NCBI RefSeq assembly: GCF_000377705.1
Contig: NZ_KB898631.1
Coordinates: 62,001-126,000 of the forward strand
Length of the DNA stretch: 64,000 bases
Direction: 5' to 3'
Source of the DNA: Salsuginibacillus kocurii DSM 18087
GTDB lineage: Bacteria; Bacillota; Bacilli; Bacillales; Marinococcaceae
The position numbers were made by a program, and so were the translations under genes. Positions within the stretch are counted from its first letter, which is position 1, and each line of letters begins with the position of its first letter. Shown one piece after another: positions 53,712-62,009 of this stretch. A model generated the notes under the pieces. That model saw only the letters and a program-made list of their open reading frames with translations. It had not been told where the DNA came from and did no database searches.

Positions 53712-53727
53712 CCAACAAATATATAAA

Positions 53728-53812
53728 TGGTGGAGGGGGACGGATTCGAACCGCCGAACCCGAAGGAGCGGATTTACAGTCCGCCGCGTTTGGCCAACTT
53801 CGCTACCCCTCC
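53728..53812 (-). tRNA. tRNA-Tyr (GTA)
   Basis: 85 nt with long variable arm and CCA. Acceptor GGAGGGG; anticodon loop ACTGTAAAT with anticodon GTA; T arm CGGCGGTTCGAATCCGTC. Confidence 0.95.
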
Positions 53813-53816
53813 AAAA

Positions 53817-53891
53817 TGGTGACCCGTGCGGGATTCGAACCCGCGTTACCGCCGTGAAAGGGCGGTGTCTTAACCCCTTGACCAACGGGCC
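53817..53891 (-). tRNA. tRNA-Glu (TTC)
   Basis: 75 nt with CCA. Acceptor GGCCCGT/ACGGGTC, anticodon loop CCTTTCACG with anticodon TTC, T arm GCGGGTTCGAATCCCGC. First of the cluster Glu-Tyr-Lys-Gly. Confidence 0.95.
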
Positions 53892-54017
53892 ATTTTGGCT
53901 CAGCCGTTTTGCTGACAAATTACATTATATACATCACATTTTCTAAACGCAAGGATATTTTTCATATTTTTTGTTTTCATTTTTTTCAGTCGTTTTTCCT
54001 CCTTTTTTTACCCTTCT

Positions 54018-54042
54018 TAAAAATGACGCATCTTGTCATTTT
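54018..54042. terminator. Small bidirectional hairpin
   Basis: AAAATGAC and GTCATTTT around a GCATCTT loop. It may be a second terminator behind ddl. Confidence 0.45.
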
Positions 54043-54302
54043 TGCCTTTCATTCTCTCCTTATGCCAAGTTAATTGTTCAGCTTTTAGCTCATAAAAATC
54101 ACAAGGCGATCAACGTAGGTTAGAAAAGCCTGACGATTTCCTACTTAGCCTCGCCCCATCTCCAAACATTTAAACTTGCCCACCTCTTCCTCGCCATACC
54201 AAATCTAAAGAAAACTTGGCAAAGCCAAGCCTGCGCGTAGGCCGATCCTTAGTTGCACGTATACCGTTTCCTTCAATTATTCATACAATCTTACGGTGTA
54301 AA

Positions 54303-54342
54303 AACACACTGGCTGTCTCTTTAAAAAGAAACAACCAGTGTG
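54303..54342 (-). terminator. Terminator of ddl
   Basis: ACACACTGGCTGT and ACAACCAGTGTG form a long stem with few mismatches, followed on the minus strand by TTTTTAC. Confidence 0.75.
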
Positions 54343-54354
54343 CTAGCTTGCATG

Positions 54355-55578
54355 TTAAGATTTAGCTCCGTTTTTGCTGCCGCCCTTTGTTCCTTGGGCA
54401 CTTTGGAGGGAAAATAAGTTGGAGTCGATGGAGAACGTTAATTTTTCTCGTTCACGCTTGCGCTTTAAAGCCCCTTGTACCAATTGGTCCAACAGACTCT
54501 TGTATTCTTTTCCGGCCGGGTCCCACAAATAAAAGGAAAGTGAACCTGGGATGGTGTTAATCTCATTAACGTAGACTTTACCTGTCGTCTCTTCAATCAT
54601 AAAATCAATGCGGGAGACACCGCTGCAGCCAAGTGCTTGGAATGTTTGGACCGCAAGCTTTTGTACTTCTTCTGTACGTTCTTCTGAAAGCTCAGCCGGG
54701 ATGACGCGGTCAGTATTTTCCATTCCGCCTCCGCCTTTAACCGGATCCCCACCGCCATCTTTAGAACCTCCGCCTTGATACTTATCTTGATAACTCAAAA
54801 TTTCTTCAGTTTTCAAGACTTCTTCAATGACTGATGCTTCAGCACGTTCATAATCGCCCACGACAGAGCAATTCACTTCTTTCATCTCTTTAAGCATCGG
54901 TTCAATCAAAATTTTAAGAGCAAACTGGAAGGCTTCTTCTACAGCCGCTTCCAATTCTTCTCGGTTACTTGCTGTTCCGATCCCTACACTTGATCCTAGG
55001 TTCGCTGGTTTTACAATCACCGGATAACCAAACTTCTGTTCAATTTGATCAAGCCAAGCGCTTGCTTCCCGGTCCCAGTGCGAAGCATACAGCCACACTT
55101 CACCAAGAACGGGCAGATCTTGGTCGCGCAGCACTTGTTTCATGGTGACTTTATCCATTCCAGTTGCCGAAGATAGCACATCACAGCCGACATACGGCAG
55201 ACCTAAAAGCTCAAAGAAACCTTGGAGCACACCGTCTTCGCCAAAGGTACCATGGACAATCGGAAAAGCTACATCTATTTCTGCTACGATTCGTTTACCG
55301 AACTTAGGAACCGGGTCTTTTTCAAGGACTACTGTTTCATCTTCTCCTCGTTTCACATTTACTTTTTGGGCTTCATTAAGTAAATTATCCAGTTCTTTGT
55401 AATTCTCAATTTCCAAAAGGTCTTCACCTGTATACCAATTGCGATCTTTCCCCATATAAATGGGTACCACTTCATACTTCGTTTCATCCATGGCATGTAT
55501 GGCCTGGACAGCAGATATCACCGAGACTTCGTGTTCGACCGAAGCCCCTCCAAAAAACACGCCGACTCTAGTTTTCAT
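54355..55578 (-). CDS. ddl: D-alanine--D-alanine ligase with glycine-rich insertion
   Basis: 407 aa, about 45 longer than common Ddl proteins. ATP-grasp ligase motifs: GGASVEHEVSVIS near the N-terminus, HGTFGEDGVLQG, VKPANLGSSVGI, SRIDFMI and VNEINTIPGS. It joins two D-Ala for peptidoglycan precursors. Residues about 268-286 are a Gly-rich insertion (GGGSKDGGGDPVKGGGG) in the omega-loop region before MENTDRVIPAEL, and the C-terminus carries about 35 extra polar residues (KGGSKNGAKS). It follows the MurF-like gene by 22 bases, with GAGGAGGAC ribosome site; its product is the substrate for MurF. Confidence 0.92.
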   Translation of the reverse strand: MKTRVGVFFGGASVEHEVSVISAVQAIHAMDETKYEVVPIYMGKDRNWYTGEDLLEIENYKELDNLLNEAQKVNVKRGEDETVVLEKDPVPKFGKRIVAEIDVAFPIVHGTFGEDGVLQGFFELLGLPYVGCDVLSSATGMDKVTMKQVLRDQDLPVLGEVWLYASHWDREASAWLDQIEQKFGYPVIVKPANLGSSVGIGTASNREELEAAVEEAFQFALKILIEPMLKEMKEVNCSVVGDYERAEASVIEEVLKTEEILSYQDKYQGGGSKDGGGDPVKGGGGMENTDRVIPAELSEERTEEVQKLAVQTFQALGCSGVSRIDFMIEETTGKVYVNEINTIPGSLSFYLWDPAGKEYKSLLDQLVQGALKRKREREKLTFSIDSNLFSLQSAQGTKGGSKNGAKS

Positions 55579-55599
55579 TGTTGTGTCCTCCTCGAAACA

Positions 55600-57189
55600 T
55601 CACTCATTAAAAGTATCAGGCAAATCATTTTCAAGCAGCACCACAGATGGAACTTGAGCCCATTCCCGCATGCGGCTTAATGCGTCCTGCAAATCACTAG
55701 CTACATACAGTCGTTCTGCAGGGAAATCTTTTTCTTCAAGGCCATCTTGCAAAGGCTTAGTCTGCTGTTTCCCAACAAGAATAATGTAGTCACATTCATC
55801 GGCAGCTTGTTTAGCTAATTCTTTATTTAACTCATATTCTTTCTCACCGAGCTCAATCATCCCTGGAGTAACAAGAATCTTTTGCTCTGGCATGCTGCCG
55901 AGTACTTCAAGCGCCATACTTGCGCCGGTTGGATTCGAATTAAAACTGTCGTCAACAATCGTAATGTTGCCCTGTGGTTTCTTTAACTCGAGACGGTGCT
56001 CTACCGGCTGGACGTGACGGACCGCACGAGCAATCGTCTCCAACTCCATTCCTTTTTCAGAAGCCATCGCAATGGCTGCCAGGATATTATAGATGTTGTG
56101 CCGGCCTAATAATTTGGTCTGGATATCGATGCTTGAGCCGTCATACTTATAAACCTTAAACGATGACCCTTTTGCTGAAAACGAAATATCCCCGGCTTGA
56201 TAGTGAAGATCCTCTGCGTCAATTCCATAATAGATTGTTCGGCATTTGTTCTTTTGCTCATAACTCATAATGTTCTCATCATCTTTATTCAAAAAGGCAG
56301 TACCTTCTGGCGGAAGCGTTTCGACCATCTCAAACTTTGTCTTTTTAATCGTGTCCAGTGTTTTAAATGTTTCCAAGTGCTGTTCGCCAATCGCAGTAAC
56401 CATGCCATATTTATGATGGACAAGCTCACAAATTTCTTCGATATCTTTTTCCTGCTTCGCTCCCATCTCGGCAATAAACAATTCATGGTACGGCTTTAAT
56501 TTTGTACGAATGGTTTTTGTGACACCCATCTTCGTATTATAACTTTCCGGGGTCATGAGTACATTAAAGTCGGCCGAAAGGACCGTTTCAAGTATATGTT
56601 TTGTACTTGTTTTACCATAGCTTCCTGTAACGCCAATTACTTCAAGGTTAGGCATGGAGGTGATCCGCTTTTCTGCATCGTTAAAGTAATGCTGATTAAT
56701 CTGCATTTCTATCGGCCAGTTTACCATGTTCGCAAGGATCGTCATGACATAGCAAACAATAGAAGCTAGAATCAGCGGCACAAATGTAAATAAGAACGAA
56801 CGCTCTTCATGCAGGCCTGTCACCAAGCTAAGCACCAGAATAACGGTATATAAAACCCCAATTGTAGTAAACAAGCGTTTCACTCGTGGAGTAAAAACAA
56901 GCTGTTTTTTTGTTTGTTCCTTTGGCCAAGTGAATAACAGGAGAGCATAAATAACCACACCAGCCAACAAAGCGATGCTTTCACCTAAAAGTAGAAAAAC
57001 AATAATAGAAAGCAACGGAATAGAATCTTGGACCGGAAAGGCACGCTTCCCATTATTCTTCATCCAGCGAATTAATCGTTCATTGCGATATGCATTTTGC
57101 TGTAACATATGAACGCTTCGTTTCAATCGTCTAGCTGTGTATATTCCCCAAGCCGCTATAAAGAGGATGAGGAAGATGCTAATCAACAC
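55600..57189 (-). CDS. Membrane-anchored MurF-like ligase
   Basis: 529 aa from a GTG at 57189 with a perfect AAGGAGG 9 bases upstream; a start at 57228 would overlap the preceding gene by 50 bases. Residues 1-165 hold four or more membrane helices, which is unusual: MurF is normally soluble. Then come the Mur-ligase ATP loop GVTGSYGKTSTKHI, MTPESYNTKMGVTKTI, AEMGAKQEKDIEEI, LGRHNIYNILAAIA and DDSFNSNPTGASMALE, all MurF-like. It would add D-Ala-D-Ala to the UDP-MurNAc-tripeptide, in line with ddl directly downstream. A relative of the same fold with another substrate is possible. Confidence 0.8.
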   Translation of the reverse strand: MLISIFLILFIAAWGIYTARRLKRSVHMLQQNAYRNERLIRWMKNNGKRAFPVQDSIPLLSIIVFLLLGESIALLAGVVIYALLLFTWPKEQTKKQLVFTPRVKRLFTTIGVLYTVILVLSLVTGLHEERSFLFTFVPLILASIVCYVMTILANMVNWPIEMQINQHYFNDAEKRITSMPNLEVIGVTGSYGKTSTKHILETVLSADFNVLMTPESYNTKMGVTKTIRTKLKPYHELFIAEMGAKQEKDIEEICELVHHKYGMVTAIGEQHLETFKTLDTIKKTKFEMVETLPPEGTAFLNKDDENIMSYEQKNKCRTIYYGIDAEDLHYQAGDISFSAKGSSFKVYKYDGSSIDIQTKLLGRHNIYNILAAIAMASEKGMELETIARAVRHVQPVEHRLELKKPQGNITIVDDSFNSNPTGASMALEVLGSMPEQKILVTPGMIELGEKEYELNKELAKQAADECDYIILVGKQQTKPLQDGLEEKDFPAERLYVASDLQDALSRMREWAQVPSVVLLENDLPDTFNE

Positions 57190-58018
57190 GGCCGTTAGCC
57201 TCCTTATCTTTATCCAAAAATGAATCAATAATAACTAAGAAGCGGTTTAATTGATCGAGGTAAGCATAATGCCCCGCTCGTTCTAATACCACTAAACCAC
57301 TGTCTGGAATTTTCTCTTCCATTATCTTACCATCAGATACTGGGGTAGCTTCATCATTTTCTCCCCAAACCAGTAAAGTCGGGACTTTAATCTTTGGCAT
57401 CAAATGCTGCAAATCTTCATTGACTACCTTTACCATCGTCTGTTGCATAACCCCGGATGTATTCTGGTAATCCGAGGAACCGAGCTTTTTCTTTACCCGG
57501 GACAGAATCTGGTCTTTATAGCGATTTACTATCGGCAGATTCAACAATTTCTTGCTCGCTTTAAACGTATAAACTTTAAGGTAATACTTGAGTTTTCGTT
57601 TCGGCTTCACTCCGGCACTATCGACCAATATTACCTTATGAGCCTTATGATTTGCTGCATAACGTATTGAGACCCGGCCGCCAAAGGAGTGTCCAACTAA
57701 AATAGGTTCTGACACTTCCACTTTTTCAAAAAAGCGAACGAGCATATTTTTATAATCTTCCACACCCCATGGCTCGGGCGGTTCTTCACTTTCTCCAAAG
57801 CCAGGAAAATCAATAGACCACACTCGAAAATGCTTTTCTAAGTACTCATGCACCGGCCGGAATGTTTGAATATTGGCTCCCCATCCATGGAGGAGAAACA
57901 CATCTTTCCCTTCACCGGAAACGTGATAATGCACATTTACTCCATCAACATCTATGAACACGCAACATACGCCCCATTCTATCATCCGTAATGTAAAAAT
58001 TGGTCCCATTATGGACAC
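57179..58018 (-). CDS. Alpha/beta hydrolase
   Basis: 279 aa; start uncertain (GTG 58018, ATG 57985 or GTG 57961 with MFIDVDGVNVHY, the last giving a normal N-terminus). Nucleophile Ser in LVGHSFGGRVS, oxyanion HGWG (FLLHGWGAN), acid Asp in LLVWGENDEATP and catalytic His in ERAGHYAYL. A general hydrolase of the family; substrate unknown. Its stop overlaps the start of the MurF-like gene by 11 bases, so the three genes hydrolase-MurF-ddl are one operon. This association suggests a function in wall precursor metabolism. Confidence 0.85.
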   Translation of the reverse strand: MSIMGPIFTLRMIEWGVCCVFIDVDGVNVHYHVSGEGKDVFLLHGWGANIQTFRPVHEYLEKHFRVWSIDFPGFGESEEPPEPWGVEDYKNMLVRFFEKVEVSEPILVGHSFGGRVSIRYAANHKAHKVILVDSAGVKPKRKLKYYLKVYTFKASKKLLNLPIVNRYKDQILSRVKKKLGSSDYQNTSGVMQQTMVKVVNEDLQHLMPKIKVPTLLVWGENDEATPVSDGKIMEEKIPDSGLVVLERAGHYAYLDQLNRFLVIIDSFLDKDKEANGRVD

Positions 58019-58255
58019 AGAAATTCACTATATAATCCTATCACATTTTATGTGCAAAAAGAACGAACAATACGTAGATGTTTATAGGAACAGCCAAGAG
58101 TCACACCCTCAAAGAACAGCGCTTCTTTCCAACGAACTATAAATCCCCCATCCCCTTTCCACTTTTTTCACAGCCCTAGAAAAAAAGCATGTTTGCTCTC
58201 TTTATCGAAAAGGAATGAATGATTACCAGACGGACGATAAGGAGGCATGGTTTGA

Positions 58256-58528
58256 ATGAAAATTGATCGATTAGAAACAGCAGACCAAGAACGAATTGAT
58301 TTTACTGAGGGTGAACTTCACACCAATGAAGAACCTTGGAGCGCTGTCTTACATGGTGTAGATAATCATGGCATCATCTTTGAATCTGTTAGTGACAACA
58401 TTCACCGAAATTTACAGTTTGAAACTGAAAATGGCACTTATACTGGACAAGCTGTTGTGTCAAACATCGAAAGTGAAAAAGAAAACCGGGTCACACTTGA
58501 AGGTAAAGGCCCATTAAACAAAGTATAA
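58256..58528 (+). CDS. Small hypothetical protein
   Basis: 90 aa from an ATG after AAGGAGG. Hydrophilic, acidic, beta-rich in feel (PWSAVLHGVDNHGIIFESV, ENGTYTGQAVVSNIES). No signal peptide or membrane helix. I do not recognise a family; a PilZ-like barrel is possible but unproven. Monocistronic with a terminator. Confidence 0.6.
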   Translation: MKIDRLETADQERIDFTEGELHTNEEPWSAVLHGVDNHGIIFESVSDNIHRNLQFETENGTYTGQAVVSNIESEKENRVTLEGKGPLNKV

Positions 58529-58894
58529 CTTGGTCCTTTAATGAGGCAGCACCGCTCTTATGCGGTGCTTTTTTATGTTCAACTTGTTTTCGAGAAAAGG
58601 GTAAGGAAAAGCGGCAAACGCCTTGCACCGAGAAGGAACCCCTCTGCCCGGCTTATATGAAGACCAGAACGGATTTTGTCGTTTTAAGGAAAATAAAGAG
58701 GGGAATTAAGTTAACGATCATCGTTACGGATATTTATTTCGCTTTGCTAAAATTTAGTATGGCTAAATCTATGAAAATCTAAAATAATCGTAGCGAAATT
58801 TGTAAAATCGTATAAAAATTATTTAACAATAGCTTCAATATATATAAAATCTGTAAGATGATCACGAGAAAACATAATAGGAGGCCTATACGAT
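58529..58894. other. Intergenic AT-rich region
   Basis: 366 bases with a terminator at the start and an inverted repeat TAACGA-N3-TCGTTA at 58712-58726, in the likely promoter area of the acidic lipoprotein. No coding frame. Confidence 0.45.
58549..58574 (+). terminator. Terminator of the small hypothetical gene
   Basis: GCACCGC (58549-58555) pairs with GCGGTGC (58562-58568), then TTTTTT. Confidence 0.8.
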
Positions 58895-59647
58895 ATGAAA
58901 AAATATTTGATGACATTTGGACTTTCTGCCCTTCTTGTTGTTTCTGCATGTAATGGAGAAGAAGCAGAAGACGATGCTAACGGTGAAATTGACGACACAG
59001 ATGAAGCCGAAGTAGAAGACGAGGGCGATGATGAAGAGGAAGACGAAGAGGAAGAAGATGAGGACGAGGAAGATTTAGAAGAGGATCAAGACGTTGATGA
59101 AGAAGACGCTGAAGATGTCGATGAGGAAGATGAAGGTCATGACATCCAAGGGCTAAGTGAAGAAGTTGAAACGCTTGAAGACCTTGATGCAACAGCTGAA
59201 ACGGGCACAGTAAGCGTTGCTATTGACAGTGTTGAAATTCACGAAGCAGACCAAGACGACCATGAAGGTGCTGTAGTGGCCCATGTGGCTGTTGAAAACA
59301 CTGAAGATGAATATGCGGTCTTCTATGGAGATAATTCTTATATCACACTCGATGGCAATGATGAGGAAATCGATGCTGATGTATTAGCTTCTGATGCTGT
59401 GGGTGGCGAATTCACTGGTGAAGGTGAAGAAGATGGCTATGTCGTTTATTACTTCGAAGAGACGCCAGATGAAATTGAAGACATCACCTTTCACTTCCAA
59501 GGCACTACAGATGAAGAGGGCGAATCAATCGGTGATGATACCGAAATCGAAGTCAGTGTAGACGGAGATAATGGCGACGATAACGCTGATGATGAGGATG
59601 ACGATGCTGACGTTGAAGATGAAGACGTTGAGGACGAAGACGAATAA
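58895..59647 (+). CDS. Highly acidic lipoprotein, DUF4352-like
   Basis: 250 aa. Lipoprotein signal (LLVVSAC, lipidated Cys near 19), then about 60 residues almost only Glu/Asp, a DUF4352-like beta sandwich (residues 100-200: TGTVSVAIDSVEIHEAD, VAHVAVENTEDEYAVFY) and a second acidic tail (DDEDDDADVEDEDVEDEDE). Such extreme acidity is common in exported proteins of halophiles. AGGAGGCC ribosome site. Monocistronic with terminator. The function is not known. Confidence 0.75.
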   Translation: MKKYLMTFGLSALLVVSACNGEEAEDDANGEIDDTDEAEVEDEGDDEEEDEEEEDEDEEDLEEDQDVDEEDAEDVDEEDEGHDIQGLSEEVETLEDLDATAETGTVSVAIDSVEIHEADQDDHEGAVVAHVAVENTEDEYAVFYGDNSYITLDGNDEEIDADVLASDAVGGEFTGEGEEDGYVVYYFEETPDEIEDITFHFQGTTDEEGESIGDDTEIEVSVDGDNGDDNADDEDDDADVEDEDVEDEDE

Positions 59648-59673
59648 GTTGTTATCTATCATGCATAAGATAG

Positions 59674-59702
59674 AAGACGGCCTGAGCCAGGTCGTCTTTT
59701 TT
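59674..59702 (+). terminator. Terminator of the acidic lipoprotein gene
   Basis: AAGACGGCCT pairs with AGGTCGTCTT (one wobble), then TTTTT. Confidence 0.75.
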
Positions 59703-59868
59703 CAATGTTTAACAGGCCGGACTGGCTTTTACTTACTTTTATAAAAGCAGTGTCTACCTATTATTGGGTTACGTTAAAAGATCACAAGCATTATTGTCGA
59801 AATATTATTTCTATTGTTATATAATTATTGTCAACGCTTATAGACACTTGTCATTTTTTTGCACTTGT

Positions 59869-59884
59869 TTGTAAGCGTTAACAT
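59869..59884 (+). promoter_or_regulatory. cre site (CcpA operator) upstream of cstA
   Basis: TTGTAAGCGTTAACAT fits the cre consensus at every position and lies 33 bases before the cstA start. A half-conserved second copy (12 of 14 on the minus strand) is near 59828-59843. Confidence 0.8.
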
Positions 59885-59917
59885 AGATACCACAATACAA
59901 TTAAAGGGGGAATAAAG

Positions 59918-61666
59918 ATGTATGGTATAGTTTTAGCTGTTATCGGTATTATCATTTTCGCATTGGGCTACCGGTATTATTCTAAGTTTATAGCTGTACG
60001 AATTTACCGGCTTGACCCTAATTTTCAAACACCAGCCCATAGATACCGTGATGGTGTCGATTTTGTCCCAACGAATAAATACGTTCTCTGGGGCCACCAT
60101 TTTACGTCGGTGGCAGGGGCTGCTCCGATTTTAGGTCCTGCAATCGCTGTCTATTGGGGCTGGCTGCCGGCCTTTTTATGGGTCGTACTCGGTACTGTTT
60201 TTGCAGCCGGGGTGCATGACTTCGGGGCGCTTGTTCTTTCAGCCCGTAATAAAGGGCAATCCGTCGGAACAATCGCTAACCGCATTATAGGCCGCCGAGC
60301 CAAATTGCTCTTTTTATTTATTATTCTTATTCTTGTGCTCATGGTAAACGCTGTATTTGCCTGGGTAATCTCGAATTTATTTATCTCCTTCCCAGCAAGT
60401 GTTTTAGCAGTTTTTATTCAAATTCCATTAGCTATCTGGATTGGATACACTGTTCACCGCAGAAGCAAAAGTATGCTGCTTCCCTCACTGGCGGCCCTTG
60501 CCGTGATGTATGTAACAGCTGTACTAGCCGCTAACATTCCTGTCTTGCAGATTGATCTGGTCAGCTATTTTGGCGGTGAGGAAGCAACCGTAGCCTTTGG
60601 GCTCGATGCCACAGCCATGTCATTCCTTGTCTGGATCGCCATTTTGATGATTTATGTCTATATTGCTTCTACACTACCAGTCTGGAAATTGCTCCAACCT
60701 CGTGATTATATTAATTCTCACCAACTTGTCGTCGGTCTTGTCATTCTATATTTAGGCTTATTCTTGACCAATCCGGAAGTGGCGGCGCCGGCTACACGGG
60801 AAGTAAGTGACGCCTCTTGGTTCCCGCTCTTATTTATCACGATTGCCTGTGGTGCGATTTCTGGCTTCCACGGTCTGGTGGCATCAGGGACATCCTCCAA
60901 GCAGCTTGACCGCGAGCCAGACGCACGCTTTGTTGGTTATTTTGGTGCCGTGGGCGAGGGAATGCTTGCGTTAATTTCCATTATTGCTGTCGTTACCTTT
61001 TTCTCAACCCAGGATGCATTTATTGGGGCGTATGAAAGCTTTACTGTAGCCAATGCTGATGGTCTTGGCCACTTTATTACTGGCGCTGGTCAACTGGCCA
61101 CTGGTGTCTTTCTTCCGGCTGGTGTAGCCGAAACGATTGTAGCTGTTATTGTAGTTAGCTTTGCTGCCACCACTCTCGATACATCCGTACGTTTGATGCG
61201 TTACATCATCTCAGAAATCGGGCAAGAATATAAAGCTTATGCCTTAACGAAAAAGCATGTAGCGACTGGTATTGCTGTGGGTGCTAGTACCATTCTTGTA
61301 CTCATGCCCGGCGATGAAAGAGGCATGGGAGCCGGCGGTTATTTACTCTGGCCATTGTTTGGTACTTCTAATCAACTGCTTGCCGGTATTACGCTGTTAC
61401 TCATTACCATCTGGCTGCGTCGTCAAGGAAGGAACTATTTGTTTACACTCATTCCGATGCTCTTCCTTCTCTTTATGACGCTGTTCGCCATGATTTCACA
61501 AATCATCTTTGAATGGCTCGGGTTAGGTGCGGACCAAAGCCCAGACTATTTACTATTCGTTCTCGGCTCTATTATCATGGTATTTGCCATCTGGATTTTA
61601 CTTGAAGCGGTTAATGTTTTCCGTAAAGAGCCTCCAAATCAAGGCTTAGGCCCTGATGAGGATTAA
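59918..61666 (+). CDS. cstA: Carbon starvation protein A (pyruvate/peptide transporter family)
   Basis: 582 aa with about 16 membrane helices. CstA signature features: HFTSVAGAAPILGPAIAVYWGWLPAF near the N-terminus, GVHDFGALVLSARNKGQSVG, SGFHGLVASGTSSKQLDREPDARFVGYFG. CstA proteins take up pyruvate or peptides under starvation. A perfect cre in the promoter predicts induction when preferred sugars are absent. AAAGGGGGA ribosome site. It is followed by two small genes (cory-CC-star, ArsA-type) with 17 and 65-base gaps, so the three are one operon. Confidence 0.94.
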   Translation: MYGIVLAVIGIIIFALGYRYYSKFIAVRIYRLDPNFQTPAHRYRDGVDFVPTNKYVLWGHHFTSVAGAAPILGPAIAVYWGWLPAFLWVVLGTVFAAGVHDFGALVLSARNKGQSVGTIANRIIGRRAKLLFLFIILILVLMVNAVFAWVISNLFISFPASVLAVFIQIPLAIWIGYTVHRRSKSMLLPSLAALAVMYVTAVLAANIPVLQIDLVSYFGGEEATVAFGLDATAMSFLVWIAILMIYVYIASTLPVWKLLQPRDYINSHQLVVGLVILYLGLFLTNPEVAAPATREVSDASWFPLLFITIACGAISGFHGLVASGTSSKQLDREPDARFVGYFGAVGEGMLALISIIAVVTFFSTQDAFIGAYESFTVANADGLGHFITGAGQLATGVFLPAGVAETIVAVIVVSFAATTLDTSVRLMRYIISEIGQEYKAYALTKKHVATGIAVGASTILVLMPGDERGMGAGGYLLWPLFGTSNQLLAGITLLLITIWLRRQGRNYLFTLIPMLFLLFMTLFAMISQIIFEWLGLGADQSPDYLLFVLGSIIMVFAIWILLEAVNVFRKEPPNQGLGPDED

Positions 61667-61683
61667 AGGAGATTAGAAACAGT

Positions 61684-61944
61684 ATGGAACCTCTCTCGTT
61701 TAAAAAATTAATCGGCTTTTATGATGAGGTGCTCAGCTTGCCTCATCAAGCCGAAATCAAACGGATTATACGCGATGAAGATGATCTGTTTATGTTGCTT
61801 TGTTTTTCTGAAATGCTAGGCGTCCCAAATCCGGTTTCCTACTATACACTTGAACTTTACCCAGAAATGATTGAAAAATTCCATGACTGGCACATGCGCA
61901 TGGGAATGGAAAAATCCCCATTGGACGGCATTCGCTGCTGTTAG
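61684..61944 (+). CDS. Cory-CC-star protein
   Basis: 86 aa, compact, with the conserved C-terminal Cys-Cys directly before the stop (GIRCC-stop), the mark of the cory-CC-star family. A leading helix pair and SYYTLELYPEMIEKFHDWHMRMG follow the family pattern. It lies between cstA and an ArsA-type ATPase; members often occur next to such ATPases. The CC end could bind a metal or be a target for the ATPase; that is inference. AAAGGAGATT ribosome site. Confidence 0.8.
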   Translation: MEPLSFKKLIGFYDEVLSLPHQAEIKRIIRDEDDLFMLLCFSEMLGVPNPVSYYTLELYPEMIEKFHDWHMRMGMEKSPLDGIRCC

Positions 61945-62009
61945 TTGATCTACTCTTGCTGCATGTGTAATAGCTATGCCAGCGATCCAGAGAAAGGAGC
62001 TAGCTTCCC

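Larger units (their letters stand above)
53892..54354. other. Intergenic region ddl / tRNA cluster
   Basis: 463 bases: the promoter area of the tRNA operon, a hairpin at 54018-54042 with A and T runs on both sides, and the ddl terminator (54303-54342). Nothing else was found. Confidence 0.5.

Noticed and set aside
53622-53918. A 98-codon frame over the tRNA cluster
   Set aside because: It runs through tRNA-Lys, -Tyr and -Glu genes; the tRNAs explain the sequence.
58977-59192. Minus-strand frame rich in Leu and His
   Set aside because: Reverse complement of the Glu/Asp codon run of the acidic lipoprotein.
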